This document shows positions 46,457 to 55,114 of a stretch of DNA of 64,000 nt, piece by piece. The notes beneath the pieces were generated by a model, which was given only the letters and a program-made list of their open reading frames with translations, was not told where the DNA came from and did no database searches. Both the position numbers and the translations under genes were made by a program. The stretch comes from Paenibacillus taiwanensis DSM 18679 (GTDB lineage: Bacteria > Bacillota > Bacilli > Paenibacillales > Paenibacillaceae), in NCBI RefSeq assembly GCF_000425125.1, contig NZ_KE384309.1:229655-293654 (forward strand), in the 5' to 3' direction. Numbering within the stretch: position 1 is the first letter of the stretch; each line of letters opens with the position of its first letter.

Positions 46457-47574
46457 AGAAGGATATGATTGGCGTCAGGCAGATGGTGTGGTTAGTCGTT
46501 TTGTTTACAGTAGGCTCATCCGTATTATTTGTGCCTTCTTCTGCGGCTTATCATGCTGAGCAGGATGGCTGGATTGGAACGATTCTGGGCGTGGTTATAA
46601 GTGTTGCTGCTGCGTGGCTATACGTAAGATGGATTGGAAGCCGCAGTCATTTGACTGTGTTTGAGCGATTTGAGCAAGCTTTTGGCAAATATGTGGGCAA
46701 TACGCTCGTTATGGCTTACGGAATCATTTCTTTTCTGTGCGGGACCGCTTCGCTTCTCTATTATTCAGGTTCCTTTCTTGTAGCCCAGATTATGCCTGAA
46801 ACGCCGAGAGAAGTTTTGCAAATTATGTTTGCTATCCCGATTGTATTAGGAATAAGACTAGGTTTACGCGCAGTATGCAGAGCAGGTGAAATATACTTTG
46901 TGATCGTATTTACGATGTACGTGGCGATGATTATGTTTGCCGTTCCTAACGGTGAGGTGGACAATTTTCTGCCTTTACTGGAGGCTAATGCAGCCGCATA
47001 TATGAGGACCGCCTTACATTACGTTTCGTACACGGTATTTACGTTTTTTGCGTTTTGGACGTTGTATCCGCGTATTCAAGGTGATGACAAGACTAAGCGG
47101 CGTGCAATAATTGCAGGGACCGTGATTAGCGGTTGTTTATTAACGATTATTACGTTAGCGTGTATTTTTGTGTTGGGATGGGAAAATACAGCACGCTCGA
47201 GCTTTCCAAGCTATATGCTCGTACAGCGTATTAATATTGGCAACTTTATAACGCGGATTGAAGTGTTAATGGCTTTTTTATGGCTGACCACGCTGTATTT
47301 TAAATGCTTTATTTACTTTTATTTTGGGCTCAAAGCGTTTAAACACGTTATGAAAGCAGAAGATGAGAAAGTATATGCGCTCCCTTGGATGATCATATGT
47401 TTGGTGTGGTCGTTTATTATGTATCCCAGTGCGTCTTATCAAGTATGGTGGGATTCTCGTATTTGGCCAAGTGTAAGTTTAGTATTATTTATGTTGATCC
47501 CGCTTATGATGATTCCGTTAGAAAAAATGCGTAAGCCAAAACAAGTAAAAGATTCTTCTGCAAATGCAGCTTAG
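46453..47574 (+). CDS. GerAB-family germinant receptor B subunit
   Basis: A 373-residue membrane protein with about ten helices from the spore-germination branch of the amino-acid permease superfamily (APC). It shows the early helix (VRQMVWLVVLFTVGSSVLFV), a cytosolic FERFEQAFGKYVGNTLV, and IEVLMAFLWLTTLYFKCFIY. B subunits bind the germinant. It overlaps the small gene by 4 bases and ends the ger operon; no hairpin with a T tract is evident in the 100 bases before the next gene. Confidence 0.92.
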   Translation: MKKDMIGVRQMVWLVVLFTVGSSVLFVPSSAAYHAEQDGWIGTILGVVISVAAAWLYVRWIGSRSHLTVFERFEQAFGKYVGNTLVMAYGIISFLCGTASLLYYSGSFLVAQIMPETPREVLQIMFAIPIVLGIRLGLRAVCRAGEIYFVIVFTMYVAMIMFAVPNGEVDNFLPLLEANAAAYMRTALHYVSYTVFTFFAFWTLYPRIQGDDKTKRRAIIAGTVISGCLLTIITLACIFVLGWENTARSSFPSYMLVQRINIGNFITRIEVLMAFLWLTTLYFKCFIYFYFGLKAFKHVMKAEDEKVYALPWMIICLVWSFIMYPSASYQVWWDSRIWPSVSLVLFMLIPLMMIPLEKMRKPKQVKDSSANAA

Positions 47575-47676
47575 AATAGGTGCGTATATAAAATGTACGC
47601 TTGTATGAGGTCTATATGTCGTGCCGACAGTTGGGGAGGACTAATATAATGTAGTACTCTCGCGAAGGAGGTGAAC

Positions 47677-49257
47677 TTGCTCCTGTTCCCCGTCTGTCGG
47701 TTGAATAGGCACTTACGAATGAAGCCAACGATCGTTTGTTTCTCCCACTTGTGCAACTCCTCTTATATTACGGGAGCTGAGAAGCTGCTCTTGTTTCTAC
47801 TTTGTGAATTATCTCCTCGTTACAATTGCGTGCTTGTTGTTCCACAGGAAGGTATACTTGCACGTGAAGCCTGGGAAGCTGGCATTGCCTATCGCGTTCA
47901 ACCTTGTCCTTTATTATACGCTATGGTTCATCCCACACCGTCCTTAGATACTGAACTGGAGGGACTTCGCCAGCATGCGGAGTATGGAGCGGTTGTTCGT
48001 TTATTGCAGGACATAAAACCGGATTATGTGTTAACAAATACAAGTGTACACGTTGTTCCTGCCTTGGCGGCGAAATCGTTAGATATTCCTATATTGTGGC
48101 AAATAACGGAAGTTATTTCAGACAATGCATTCACCTCGAAAGCAGCTGCAATTGTCCATTCGTTTGCAGATATCGTGATTGGCATTTCTCGTACGACTTT
48201 ATATCCATTGCCGCATGCAGCACTTCCACAAGGTCCGTTTCCACCTCATTATGTACTCCCTCCTTCCTGGCATATGACTGCCTTAGAACCTTTGACATGG
48301 CAGCACCATCGACTTGAGAAACGTACTGCATTTGGCCTTTCGGATAGAGAGATTCTAATTGGTTACATCTCCTCGTCCATTAATCGGAACAAAGGGTTGG
48401 AGCATTTTGTTGTGATGGCACTGCAACTGTGCGCAATAGATGAAAGGGTACGCTTTGTCATCCTAGGTGATCCTGTAGACGCAAGTTATATGGAGCATTG
48501 CTTGCATATGATTGATCAATCACCCTATGCTGGTCGGTTTCATCATATTCGATTTGAGTCTGCTGTGCAGCGTGTATATCCTGCGATGGATATCGTAGTC
48601 ATACCAAGCTTAGTACCTGAAGGGTTTGGGATGACAGCACTAGAAGGGTTAATTTTTGGGAAGCCGGTAGTGGTGTACCGCGCAGGTGGATTGGCGGAAA
48701 TTGCTGAGGCAACAGGCAACACAGCGTTTGCGGCTGAACCAGGCAACGTAGCGCATATGACGGAGATTGTCACCCGACTCCTGCATCAGCCGGAAGAGAT
48801 GAGGAGAGTAGGCGAGAGTAATGCACGAACCGTAGAGCAAGTATATGGCATCGAGCAATGCCGATCCCGCCTACATCACTTGTTTGTTCAACTTGTCATG
48901 GCTCAGCCAGGTCTGTTTTATGCAATCAAAGGGAGCACAGACGATGTATTTATCCGCGAGGGCACGGTATATCGCCGTGTGAGCAGCCCACGTCAGCTAA
49001 GATCGCTAGGAGTTCGTGCAGTCAGACGAGTGGCCGATGAGGTGTTTCACGATCTTCCTCAAGGTGACCCGCTACCGAGGCGGCGCAAAGTGAGACGTAA
49101 ATTAAAGCGGCATTTACGAGGCAAGCTACGCAAAAAACGGCGGTTTTCACGAAAGCTTACGATACGTGTAAAAAAACGTAAACGCGGCTTTAAGCAGAGC
49201 GTGCGTGTTCAGCAAAGTCGCAGGCGGCATCGGCTTCGGGTTCGGGTACGCCGTTAA
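47677..49257 (+). CDS. GT-B glycosyltransferase with Arg/Lys-rich C-terminal tail
   Basis: A 526-residue protein. Residues 15-440 are a GT4-type glycosyltransferase with SYITGAEKLLLFLL, YISSSINRNKGLEHFV and PEGFGMTALEGLIFGKPVV (E-x7-E). A linker follows, and from about residue 468 to the end runs a tail with over 40 percent Arg/Lys (RRRKVRRKLKRHLRGKLRKK, RRRHRLRVRVRR). This mirrors the basic N-termini of enzymes at 22-32 kb, but at the other end of the protein. TTG 47677 is chosen because AAGGAGG precedes it by 5 bases; the GTG at 47671 is inside that site. It heads a six-gene run. Confidence 0.8.
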   Translation: MLLFPVCRLNRHLRMKPTIVCFSHLCNSSYITGAEKLLLFLLCELSPRYNCVLVVPQEGILAREAWEAGIAYRVQPCPLLYAMVHPTPSLDTELEGLRQHAEYGAVVRLLQDIKPDYVLTNTSVHVVPALAAKSLDIPILWQITEVISDNAFTSKAAAIVHSFADIVIGISRTTLYPLPHAALPQGPFPPHYVLPPSWHMTALEPLTWQHHRLEKRTAFGLSDREILIGYISSSINRNKGLEHFVVMALQLCAIDERVRFVILGDPVDASYMEHCLHMIDQSPYAGRFHHIRFESAVQRVYPAMDIVVIPSLVPEGFGMTALEGLIFGKPVVVYRAGGLAEIAEATGNTAFAAEPGNVAHMTEIVTRLLHQPEEMRRVGESNARTVEQVYGIEQCRSRLHHLFVQLVMAQPGLFYAIKGSTDDVFIREGTVYRRVSSPRQLRSLGVRAVRRVADEVFHDLPQGDPLPRRRKVRRKLKRHLRGKLRKKRRFSRKLTIRVKKRKRGFKQSVRVQQSRRRHRLRVRVRR

Positions 49258-49294
49258 GCCAGCCTATATCAATGACGGGTGGTGACTTGTCCAA

Positions 49295-50386
49295 ATGCGT
49301 ATAATGACGATTTTAGGTACGCGGCCCGAAATTATTCGTTTAAGCCTTATTATGAAGCGGCTAGACGAATATGCGGAACGGCATGTAATTGTCCATACCG
49401 GTCAAAACTTTACGCGTACATTAAATGATATTTTTTTTGAAGAAATGGAGCTGCGACTGCCGGATTATTTGTGTCACCACCAGCAGCACTCCATAGGCGG
49501 CCAATTGGCGACGATATTTAGTGAGGTTGAGCGCTTATGCCTAGCTGAGCGTCCTGACCGGGTACTCCTGTTAGGGGATACGAATAGTGCGTTAAGCGCC
49601 ATTGTGGTAGAGCGGCTTGGCATACCGGTTGTGCATATGGAAGCAGGCAATCGCTGCTTTGATTTGCGTGTTCCGGAAGAGAAAAATCGGCGCATCATAG
49701 ATACGATCTCTTCTATTAATATGCCTTACACTGAGCAAAGCAAAAAAAACCTAGTCAGAGAAGGAATACCTAGCGAGCGAATTGTGTTGAGCGGTAACCC
49801 GATCTATGAAGTGTTACTTCATTATAAGTCGCATATAGATGCAAGCGATGTGTTAGAACGGCTTGCGTTGCAGCCACAGCAATATTTTCTAGTAACTGCG
49901 CATCGAGCTGAAAATGTAGATTGCCCCGCATCGCTTCTCCAAATTTTGACCAGTTTAAATCGGATAGCGGATACCTATCAACAGCGAGTGATTTGCAGCA
50001 TTCACCCACGCACCCGATCTAAAATTGATCGGCAGGTCAACTTCTCCTTGCATCCCTTGGTGGAATTTTACGAGCCGTTTGGCTTCTTTGACTTCGTGCG
50101 CCTTGAACAGCATACACGTTGTGCGATCACGGACAGTGGTACTGTACAAGAGGAATGCTGCATATTTCAAGTTCCAACTGTAACGATCCGTCATTCGACG
50201 GAGCGACCTGAAACGGTTGATTGCGGGAGTAATATCGTAGCGGGAGTGGTGGCCGATCGTATTATGGAGGCTGTCGCTATAACGGTTTCTATGCCTGCAT
50301 CTTGGGAATGTCCGGTTGGATATACAGCACCCCAAGTATCCCGAACCGTTGTTAAATTTCTGCTTGGAGGGAACATCGATGTTTAA
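49295..50386 (+). CDS. Non-hydrolysing UDP-GlcNAc 2-epimerase family protein
   Basis: A 363-residue protein of the WecB/FnlC/WbvD family: ILGTRPEIIRLS at the start, HTGQNFTRTLND, LLLGDTNSALSA, HMEAGNRCFDLRVPEEKNRRIIDTIS split by the active region, TAHRAENVD, and ITDSGTVQEEC. The family inverts C2 of UDP-GlcNAc or of UDP-6-deoxy-HexNAc sugars. Together with the next two genes the second is more likely. The Shine-Dalgarno (GGGTGGTG) is weak and 10 bases away. It overlaps the dehydratase gene by 8 bases. Confidence 0.88.
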   Translation: MRIMTILGTRPEIIRLSLIMKRLDEYAERHVIVHTGQNFTRTLNDIFFEEMELRLPDYLCHHQQHSIGGQLATIFSEVERLCLAERPDRVLLLGDTNSALSAIVVERLGIPVVHMEAGNRCFDLRVPEEKNRRIIDTISSINMPYTEQSKKNLVREGIPSERIVLSGNPIYEVLLHYKSHIDASDVLERLALQPQQYFLVTAHRAENVDCPASLLQILTSLNRIADTYQQRVICSIHPRTRSKIDRQVNFSLHPLVEFYEPFGFFDFVRLEQHTRCAITDSGTVQEECCIFQVPTVTIRHSTERPETVDCGSNIVAGVVADRIMEAVAITVSMPASWECPVGYTAPQVSRTVVKFLLGGNIDV

Positions 50387-51362
50387 ACATAAACGAATTC
50401 TCGTGACTGGGGGCACCGGTTCATGGGGGCAAGAATTAATCCGCCAGTTGCTGCCGCAACAACCACAGGAGATTATTGTTTTCTCTCGCAATGAATCGAG
50501 TCAGGTCGCAATGAGCCGCGAATTTGAAAATACACGACTCAGCTTCTGTATAGGTGACATTCGGGACAAGGAGGCGCTGAATGCAGCTTGTCGGGGAGTG
50601 GACTATGTATTTCATCTTGCTGCCCTAAAGCATGTGCCTGTTTGTGAAGAGCAGCCATATGAAGCGCTGAAAACGAATGTGATCGGTACGCAGCATGTCA
50701 TAGAAGCGGCAGTTGAACACAACGTAGCCAAAGTTATTTACATTTCAACGGATAAAGCCGCCAATCCTTCTAATTTCTATGGTATGACAAAAGCAATCGG
50801 CGAGAAGCTGATCGTATATGCCAATCTGCTACATTCCTCTACCCAGTTTATTTGCGTACGTGGAGGGAATGTGCTTGGTACGAACGGAAGTGTCGTCCAT
50901 TTGTTTAAGGAGCAGATCAAGACCAAGCGAGAGATTGGCATTACCGACAAACATATGACTCGCTTTTTCTTGACTTTGCAGGATGCCATCAAGCTGTTAT
51001 TCAAAGCGACGGAGAACAGTTATGGCGGTGAGATCTATGTCATGACGATGCCAACGTGCCGGATTATTGATCTCGCTGAGGTATTAATAGAAGCTTCGGG
51101 TGAAAAACAAGTGCGTATTGTGGAAAAAGGAATTCGACCGGGTGAGAAAATACATGAAATTTTGATGAGCGACTACGAAAGTTTAACGACTGTTGTGTAT
51201 GATGAGCAGTATTTTGTCATCCTCCCTACACTTGAGATTAAGGGATTACACGAAAAATATGCTCCATATGACAAAGTACAATTCTCTAGTTTCAGCTCAG
51301 AACGAAATGTAATGGGGAAAGCTGCCATTCGGGAGATGCTGGAGCGGGGAGGATTTTTGTAA
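50379..51362 (+). CDS. UDP-GlcNAc 4,6-dehydratase (inverting, CapE/FnlA/PseB group)
   Basis: A 327-residue extended SDR: ILVTGGTGSWGQELI, VFHLAALKHVPVCEEQP, STDKAANPSNFYGMTKAIGEK, MTRFFLTLQDAIKLL and RPGEKIHEIL are hallmarks of the 5-inverting UDP-GlcNAc 4,6-dehydratases. The active-site motif is YGMTK with Tyr kept, as in PseB; FnlA/CapE enzymes often have Met at that place. The product would be a UDP-4-keto-6-deoxy-L-hexose derivative. ATG 50379 has GGAGGG 7 bases upstream; the open frame from 50316 lies in the previous gene. The stop shares one base with the next ATG. Confidence 0.9.
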   Translation: MFKHKRILVTGGTGSWGQELIRQLLPQQPQEIIVFSRNESSQVAMSREFENTRLSFCIGDIRDKEALNAACRGVDYVFHLAALKHVPVCEEQPYEALKTNVIGTQHVIEAAVEHNVAKVIYISTDKAANPSNFYGMTKAIGEKLIVYANLLHSSTQFICVRGGNVLGTNGSVVHLFKEQIKTKREIGITDKHMTRFFLTLQDAIKLLFKATENSYGGEIYVMTMPTCRIIDLAEVLIEASGEKQVRIVEKGIRPGEKIHEILMSDYESLTTVVYDEQYFVILPTLEIKGLHEKYAPYDKVQFSSFSSERNVMGKAAIREMLERGGFL

Positions 51363-52192
51363 TGAAATTGTTAATAGTAGGCGGAAATGGAATGGCGGGG
51401 CATATGCTGGTCCGCTATTTCCGTCAGCTTGAGGCGTATAATGTCTTCTATACCTCTCGTGATCCAGCTGACGAACACGCACTATTGCTTGACGTGACCG
51501 ACACGGAGCAAGTGGACCGTGCTGTTGAGTTGGTGCGCCCTCATATTATTATTAATGCGGTGGGCCTTTTAAATGAGGACGCAGCACGTCATCCCATTAA
51601 AGCTTATCAAGTGAACAGCTTTTTACCCCATCGTCTGCGGCAAAGAGCAGACCGGATCGGCGCCAGAGTCGTGCATATAAGCACGGACTGCGTCTTTTCT
51701 GGAGCGCGGGGAAGTTATGTGGAATCGGACGAACCTGACGGCGTCTCGATGTATGCCGTGTCCAAAGCGCTAGGTGAATTACGGCATTATCCCCCGCATA
51801 TGACGCTGCGCACTTCGATCATTGGTCCTGAAATTCGCCCGCAAGGGATCGGTCTGCTATCTTGGTTTATGCAACAGAAGGGGGAAGTTACAGGTTATAA
51901 AAGGGTTTGGTGGAACGGTGTGACGACATTAGAGCTCGCCAAAGCAATCCATTATTATTTAAATACCAGTTGTACAGGTCTTATTCATCTGGCTTATCCC
52001 ACTGCCATTAACAAGCACGATTTGCTCGTTTTATTCCAGCATACGTTTAACAAGCTGGACGTGACGATAGTGCCTAACCCAAGCCCTGTAATTGATCGGA
52101 CGTTAGCCGTCAGCAGATTAGATACGTTGTATCAAATGCCTGATTATGCCGCCATGCTAAAGGAGTTGGAAGCATGGATGCGCACCCCATGA
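51362..52192 (+). CDS. RmlD-like sugar-nucleotide 4-ketoreductase
   Basis: A 276-residue SDR of the dTDP-4-dehydrorhamnose reductase family: LLIVGGNGMAGHMLVRYF, INAVGLLNEDAA, HISTDCVFSGARGSYVESDEP, MYAVSKALGE (YxxxK), then LRTSIIGPE. Between a UDP-GlcNAc 4,6-dehydratase and a 2-epimerase it most likely reduces the 4-keto group of a UDP-6-deoxy-L-HexNAc, as WbvR does for UDP-L-QuiNAc. It could instead act on the dTDP-4-keto sugar made by the spsI/spsJ-like genes. The start ATG overlaps the previous TAA by one base. Confidence 0.85.
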   Translation: MKLLIVGGNGMAGHMLVRYFRQLEAYNVFYTSRDPADEHALLLDVTDTEQVDRAVELVRPHIIINAVGLLNEDAARHPIKAYQVNSFLPHRLRQRADRIGARVVHISTDCVFSGARGSYVESDEPDGVSMYAVSKALGELRHYPPHMTLRTSIIGPEIRPQGIGLLSWFMQQKGEVTGYKRVWWNGVTTLELAKAIHYYLNTSCTGLIHLAYPTAINKHDLLVLFQHTFNKLDVTIVPNPSPVIDRTLAVSRLDTLYQMPDYAAMLKELEAWMRTP

Positions 52193-53139
52193 TCGGCAAA
52201 AAGCTGCTGCTTACGGGCGCATCCGGATTTACTGGCTATCACGCGTGTCAACATTTAGTGGATTCAGGCGTCAGGGTGGCAGCAGTAACTCGCAAACCAG
52301 CTCCTGAGCTTACAGCTGTTGGTGCAGATGTATGCTTATGTGATCTGGAGCATGAAGAACAGGTGTGCCGCATCGTAGAAAAAGTCCAGCCGGATTACGT
52401 GCTGCACTTAGCAGGTATAAACGCCGTATCTACGTCGTGGCAGTACCCGACTCGTGCGCTGCACGTTAATGTGATGGGAACGGTACATTTGCTAAATGCA
52501 TTGCGGCAAGTACCCAATGCGAGAAGTGTCATCGTGACTTCCAGGCTCAAAGCCGCACTCGATCCGACCGTTCCCCCCGCTCATCCCTACTCGTACAGCA
52601 AGGCGCTGCAACAATCTGTCGCTTTGGCGTGGTCAGCCATGTACGGTCTTGATGTGATGCTTGCAGCACCTTCGAATTTAATTGGTCCAGGTCCATCCAC
52701 TGGAATCTGTTCGCTGCTTGGCAAATACACAGCGGATGGGGAACGGGGGCAGCTTGATGCAGCATTTAGCTTAAGCTCAAAGTATGACAAGAGAGACTTT
52801 CTGGATGTAAGAGACGCTGTTGCTGCTTATGAAGTCATCCTTTGCCACGGAGAACGAGGCAAAACATATCGGGTGGAGAGCGGTCAACAGCGGACACTAG
52901 AAGAAGTAGCTGCGTTATATCGCCACTTAGCGCTAATCGATTTGCCTTTTCATTGGCGAGAAGAGGAGACATCATTCTCCAGTACATTAGCTAGCGCTGG
53001 TCAATATGGATCAGCGGACACTGCTGACGATCACGAGATGAGGAGTCTAGCACTCACAGCGTGGGGCTGGCGGCCAAAGCGTCCATTTGAACATACTGTT
53101 GCTGATATTTTAAATTACTATAGAAAGCAAGAGAGGTGA
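52174..53139 (+). CDS. Extended SDR, GDP-mannose dehydratase/RMD-like
   Basis: A 321-residue protein: LLLTGASGFTGYHACQHL (NAD-binding), VLHLAGINAVSTSWQYP, HPYSYSKALQQ (YxxxK) and KRDFLDVRDAVAAYEVIL, the last characteristic of GDP-4-keto-6-deoxymannose reductases and GDP-mannose 4,6-dehydratases. The usual Ser/Thr-rich SSSEVYG-type catalytic strand reads VTSRLKAAL, so the acid-base residues differ. Substrate not assigned. AAAGGAG lies 8 bases before ATG 52174, which is inside the previous gene (19-base overlap). Confidence 0.8.
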   Translation: MDAHPMIGKKLLLTGASGFTGYHACQHLVDSGVRVAAVTRKPAPELTAVGADVCLCDLEHEEQVCRIVEKVQPDYVLHLAGINAVSTSWQYPTRALHVNVMGTVHLLNALRQVPNARSVIVTSRLKAALDPTVPPAHPYSYSKALQQSVALAWSAMYGLDVMLAAPSNLIGPGPSTGICSLLGKYTADGERGQLDAAFSLSSKYDKRDFLDVRDAVAAYEVILCHGERGKTYRVESGQQRTLEEVAALYRHLALIDLPFHWREEETSFSSTLASAGQYGSADTADDHEMRSLALTAWGWRPKRPFEHTVADILNYYRKQER

Positions 53140-53143
53140 CGGC

Positions 53144-53863
53144 ATGCAACCATTAGTTACAGTCGTTATTCCGTTTTATAACGATCCATATGTTGATCAA
53201 GCGATCAACAGCGCTCTGTTGCAGACGTATGCTCAAGTTGAAATTATTGTGGTGGATGACGGATCTTTGCAGTATGCGGAGCGCGCAACTCGTTATCAAC
53301 CACGTATTTATTATTTAAGTAAGGCTAACGGGGGAACCGCGACCGCTTTGAATCATGGTATTAAATATGCATCAGGCAAATATATTGCGTGGCTCAGCTC
53401 TGACGATTTGTTTTACCCTGATAAGATTAAGCATCAGGTTCAATATATGGAGGAGCGGGGAGCACACATCAGCTTTACAAACTTTGATTACATTGATGCT
53501 TTTAATAGCGTGACAAAGCACCGCGCGGCCGCAACGTTCCACAACGTGATCGAGTTTTATGAAAGTTTTTTTCGGATTAATCCCATTAACGGCTGTACGG
53601 TCATGATGAGCCGCAAAATGTTGGATGTGGTTGGTTGCTTCGACGAGTCGCTTCCATTTACGCATGACTTGGACCTATGGTACCGAGCGATGTTGGCGGG
53701 TTTTGAGTTCCATTATATAGACACGTCGTTAACGGCATATCGTTGGCATGATGCGATGGGGACGATGCGACATCGAGACGCTATTATACACGAGGTGGCG
53801 TCGACGAATGGTCGTTATCACGGTCGACTGGCTGCTTTTATTAATCAGTTGAATATTAGATGA
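53144..53863 (+). CDS. GT2 glycosyltransferase
   Basis: A 239-residue GT-A enzyme: VTVVIPFYNDPYVDQAINSA, IIVVDDGS, NGGTATALNHGIKYASG, WLSSDDLFYP (DxD-equivalent) and LPFTHDLDLWYRAML. AGAGAGGTGA precedes the ATG. It is the last gene of the second glycan operon and abuts the mobile-element remnant. Confidence 0.88.
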   Translation: MQPLVTVVIPFYNDPYVDQAINSALLQTYAQVEIIVVDDGSLQYAERATRYQPRIYYLSKANGGTATALNHGIKYASGKYIAWLSSDDLFYPDKIKHQVQYMEERGAHISFTNFDYIDAFNSVTKHRAAATFHNVIEFYESFFRINPINGCTVMMSRKMLDVVGCFDESLPFTHDLDLWYRAMLAGFEFHYIDTSLTAYRWHDAMGTMRHRDAIIHEVASTNGRYHGRLAAFINQLNIR

Positions 53864-54194
53864 GGTGGGAGTGGAAGAAAAAACTTATGCCAGATTTAAA
53901 GATTCAATTATTTCATACAAAAATATAATGGTCAAAACAACTATCGTTTCTCAAAATGAAAACCTCGATACTTTAACATGTATCGGAGTAAATAAGGGCA
54001 TGCTGCCTGTCTTTAAGGTTATTCATCTTAAACAACTGAAAAGGGCCTGTCCCGAAAGTTAGTCTAAACTGATTTGACTACGGAACAGTATGTTATACAG
54101 CTGGCACAACGTCCTACCAATACGCGCCGCTTCATCCCCTATATGCAGCGCCTGACTACGTCTTCTTTGCCCTTGCCTTAGACGGTGCTAGCCT

Positions 54195-54587
54195 CGCAGG
54201 CTATGGCAGGGAGGAAATTCATTTGTATGCGATAAGGGAAGACAAATAACCGCGGATGTGCTCCTGCCTTACGGCAGCTATATGAAGGAGATTATACGTC
54301 GTTGCAAAAGAACATTCGGCACGCCTCAAACGGGACGTAGGAAGGGCACGATGATCGGTTCGTGTTGGAACGGCCGCTACGTTCGCTTTAAGAAATACAA
54401 AACGATAGCGGAGAGCATAGCGAGCGACGATATCTGGCTGAATAGGCTGGCTTTGGTGGACAGACGATCCGTTATGTCCGGTAAAAACACGCTTTTGTGT
54501 AGTTACCGGACAGGATATCCGCTATTGCCTCCAAACTACCGCCAAATCGGGATGAAATATGCCAATAGCGTACCTCCTGTCCGCTAA
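54195..54587 (+). pseudogene. Unassigned open-frame remnant, weakly glucosaminidase-like
   Basis: A frame open from 54195 after a stop codon has no ribosome-bound start that fits. The stretch NGRYVRFKKYKTIAESIA loosely resembles the end of FlgJ-type glucosaminidase domains. Flanking frames are broken. Family call is weak; it may be a non-coding part of the decayed mobile region. Confidence 0.2.
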
Positions 54588-54636
54588 GCGACCAAATAAT
54601 CCTTACACCCACTCCATAACGGATCTCTTGTCCGGT
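54504..54636. repeat. Three copies of a 21-23 base intergenic repeat
   Basis: Minus strand 54504-54526, plus strand 54564-54586 and plus strand 54616-54636 share an AATAGCGGATATCCTGTCCGG-like word with a few mismatches each. The first copy also forms a TCCGGTAA/TTACCGGA hairpin with bases 54475-54510. Confidence 0.5.
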
Positions 54637-54806
54637 CACGTATTCCGCGCCACTGCTCCACCATCATACCGATGATCCGCGCGCTCTGCATCTAAGTTGT
54701 AACGGGGTCTTTTAATGTGCGCATTTTAGGAGTAAGGGAACAACAGTCTGTTAACAAACACCTGCTCGCACCTACCTTTAAGCCCCATAAAAATAAACAA
54801 GCTTAG

Positions 54807-54923
54807 ATGATTGTGGATTTGGAGCGCTACGTTTATACGGATGAAGGAAGATCACATAAAAACGGTCAATTGAAACCGGGCTACGATGTGCACATGGCGA
54901 CCGTAAACCAGTTGAAGGTAGGG
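54807..54923 (+). pseudogene. IS1182-family transposase fragment
   Basis: RYVYTDEGRSHKNGQLKPGY followed by DVHMATVNQ matches the conserved core of IS1182-family transposases, which read about H-x-KNGQLKPGYNVQ-x-x-T-x-NQ. Only some 40 residues survive; both flanks are lost, so it is not functional. Confidence 0.7.
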
Positions 54924-54963
54924 GCATCCGGTTCGCCATTTTCCAGCAGAAGCAAAAGCACAA

Positions 54964-55009
54964 AAAAAGTTGGACGGAAAACATTACGTTTCTCCGCCCA
55001 ACTTTTTAT
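54964..55009. terminator. Strong bidirectional hairpin
   Basis: AAAAAGTTGG/CCAACTTTTT with an inner ACGGA-TCCGC pairing. On the minus strand it gives a long T run and would terminate the operon of 55115-57962. On the plus strand it lies at the right end of the IS remnant. Confidence 0.85.
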
Positions 55010-55114
55010 TTTAGAGACTTATTGGACAGCCCCTTATTTCTATTGTTCCGGATCTAGCACGTTTATATAGGATGGTTGCCCAGAATCACCTTGCATAGTT
55101 GCTAACTGATTAAT

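Larger units (their letters stand above)
54043..55033. mobile_element. Remnant of an IS1182-type insertion sequence
   Basis: The left end GGGCCTGTCCCGAAAGT (54043) and, inverted, the right end GGGGCTGTCCAATAAGTC (ending 55033) resemble terminal inverted repeats. Between them lie a transposase fragment (54807-54923) and the hairpin common at the right end of such elements (54964-55009). The interval is about 1 kb, shorter than an intact element, and has no intact transposase, so it is decayed or internally deleted. No target-site duplication is recognisable. Confidence 0.55.

Noticed and set aside
53865-54062. 65-codon plus-strand frame after the last glycosyltransferase
   Set aside because: It has no clear family or conserved motif and runs into the left end of the IS remnant.
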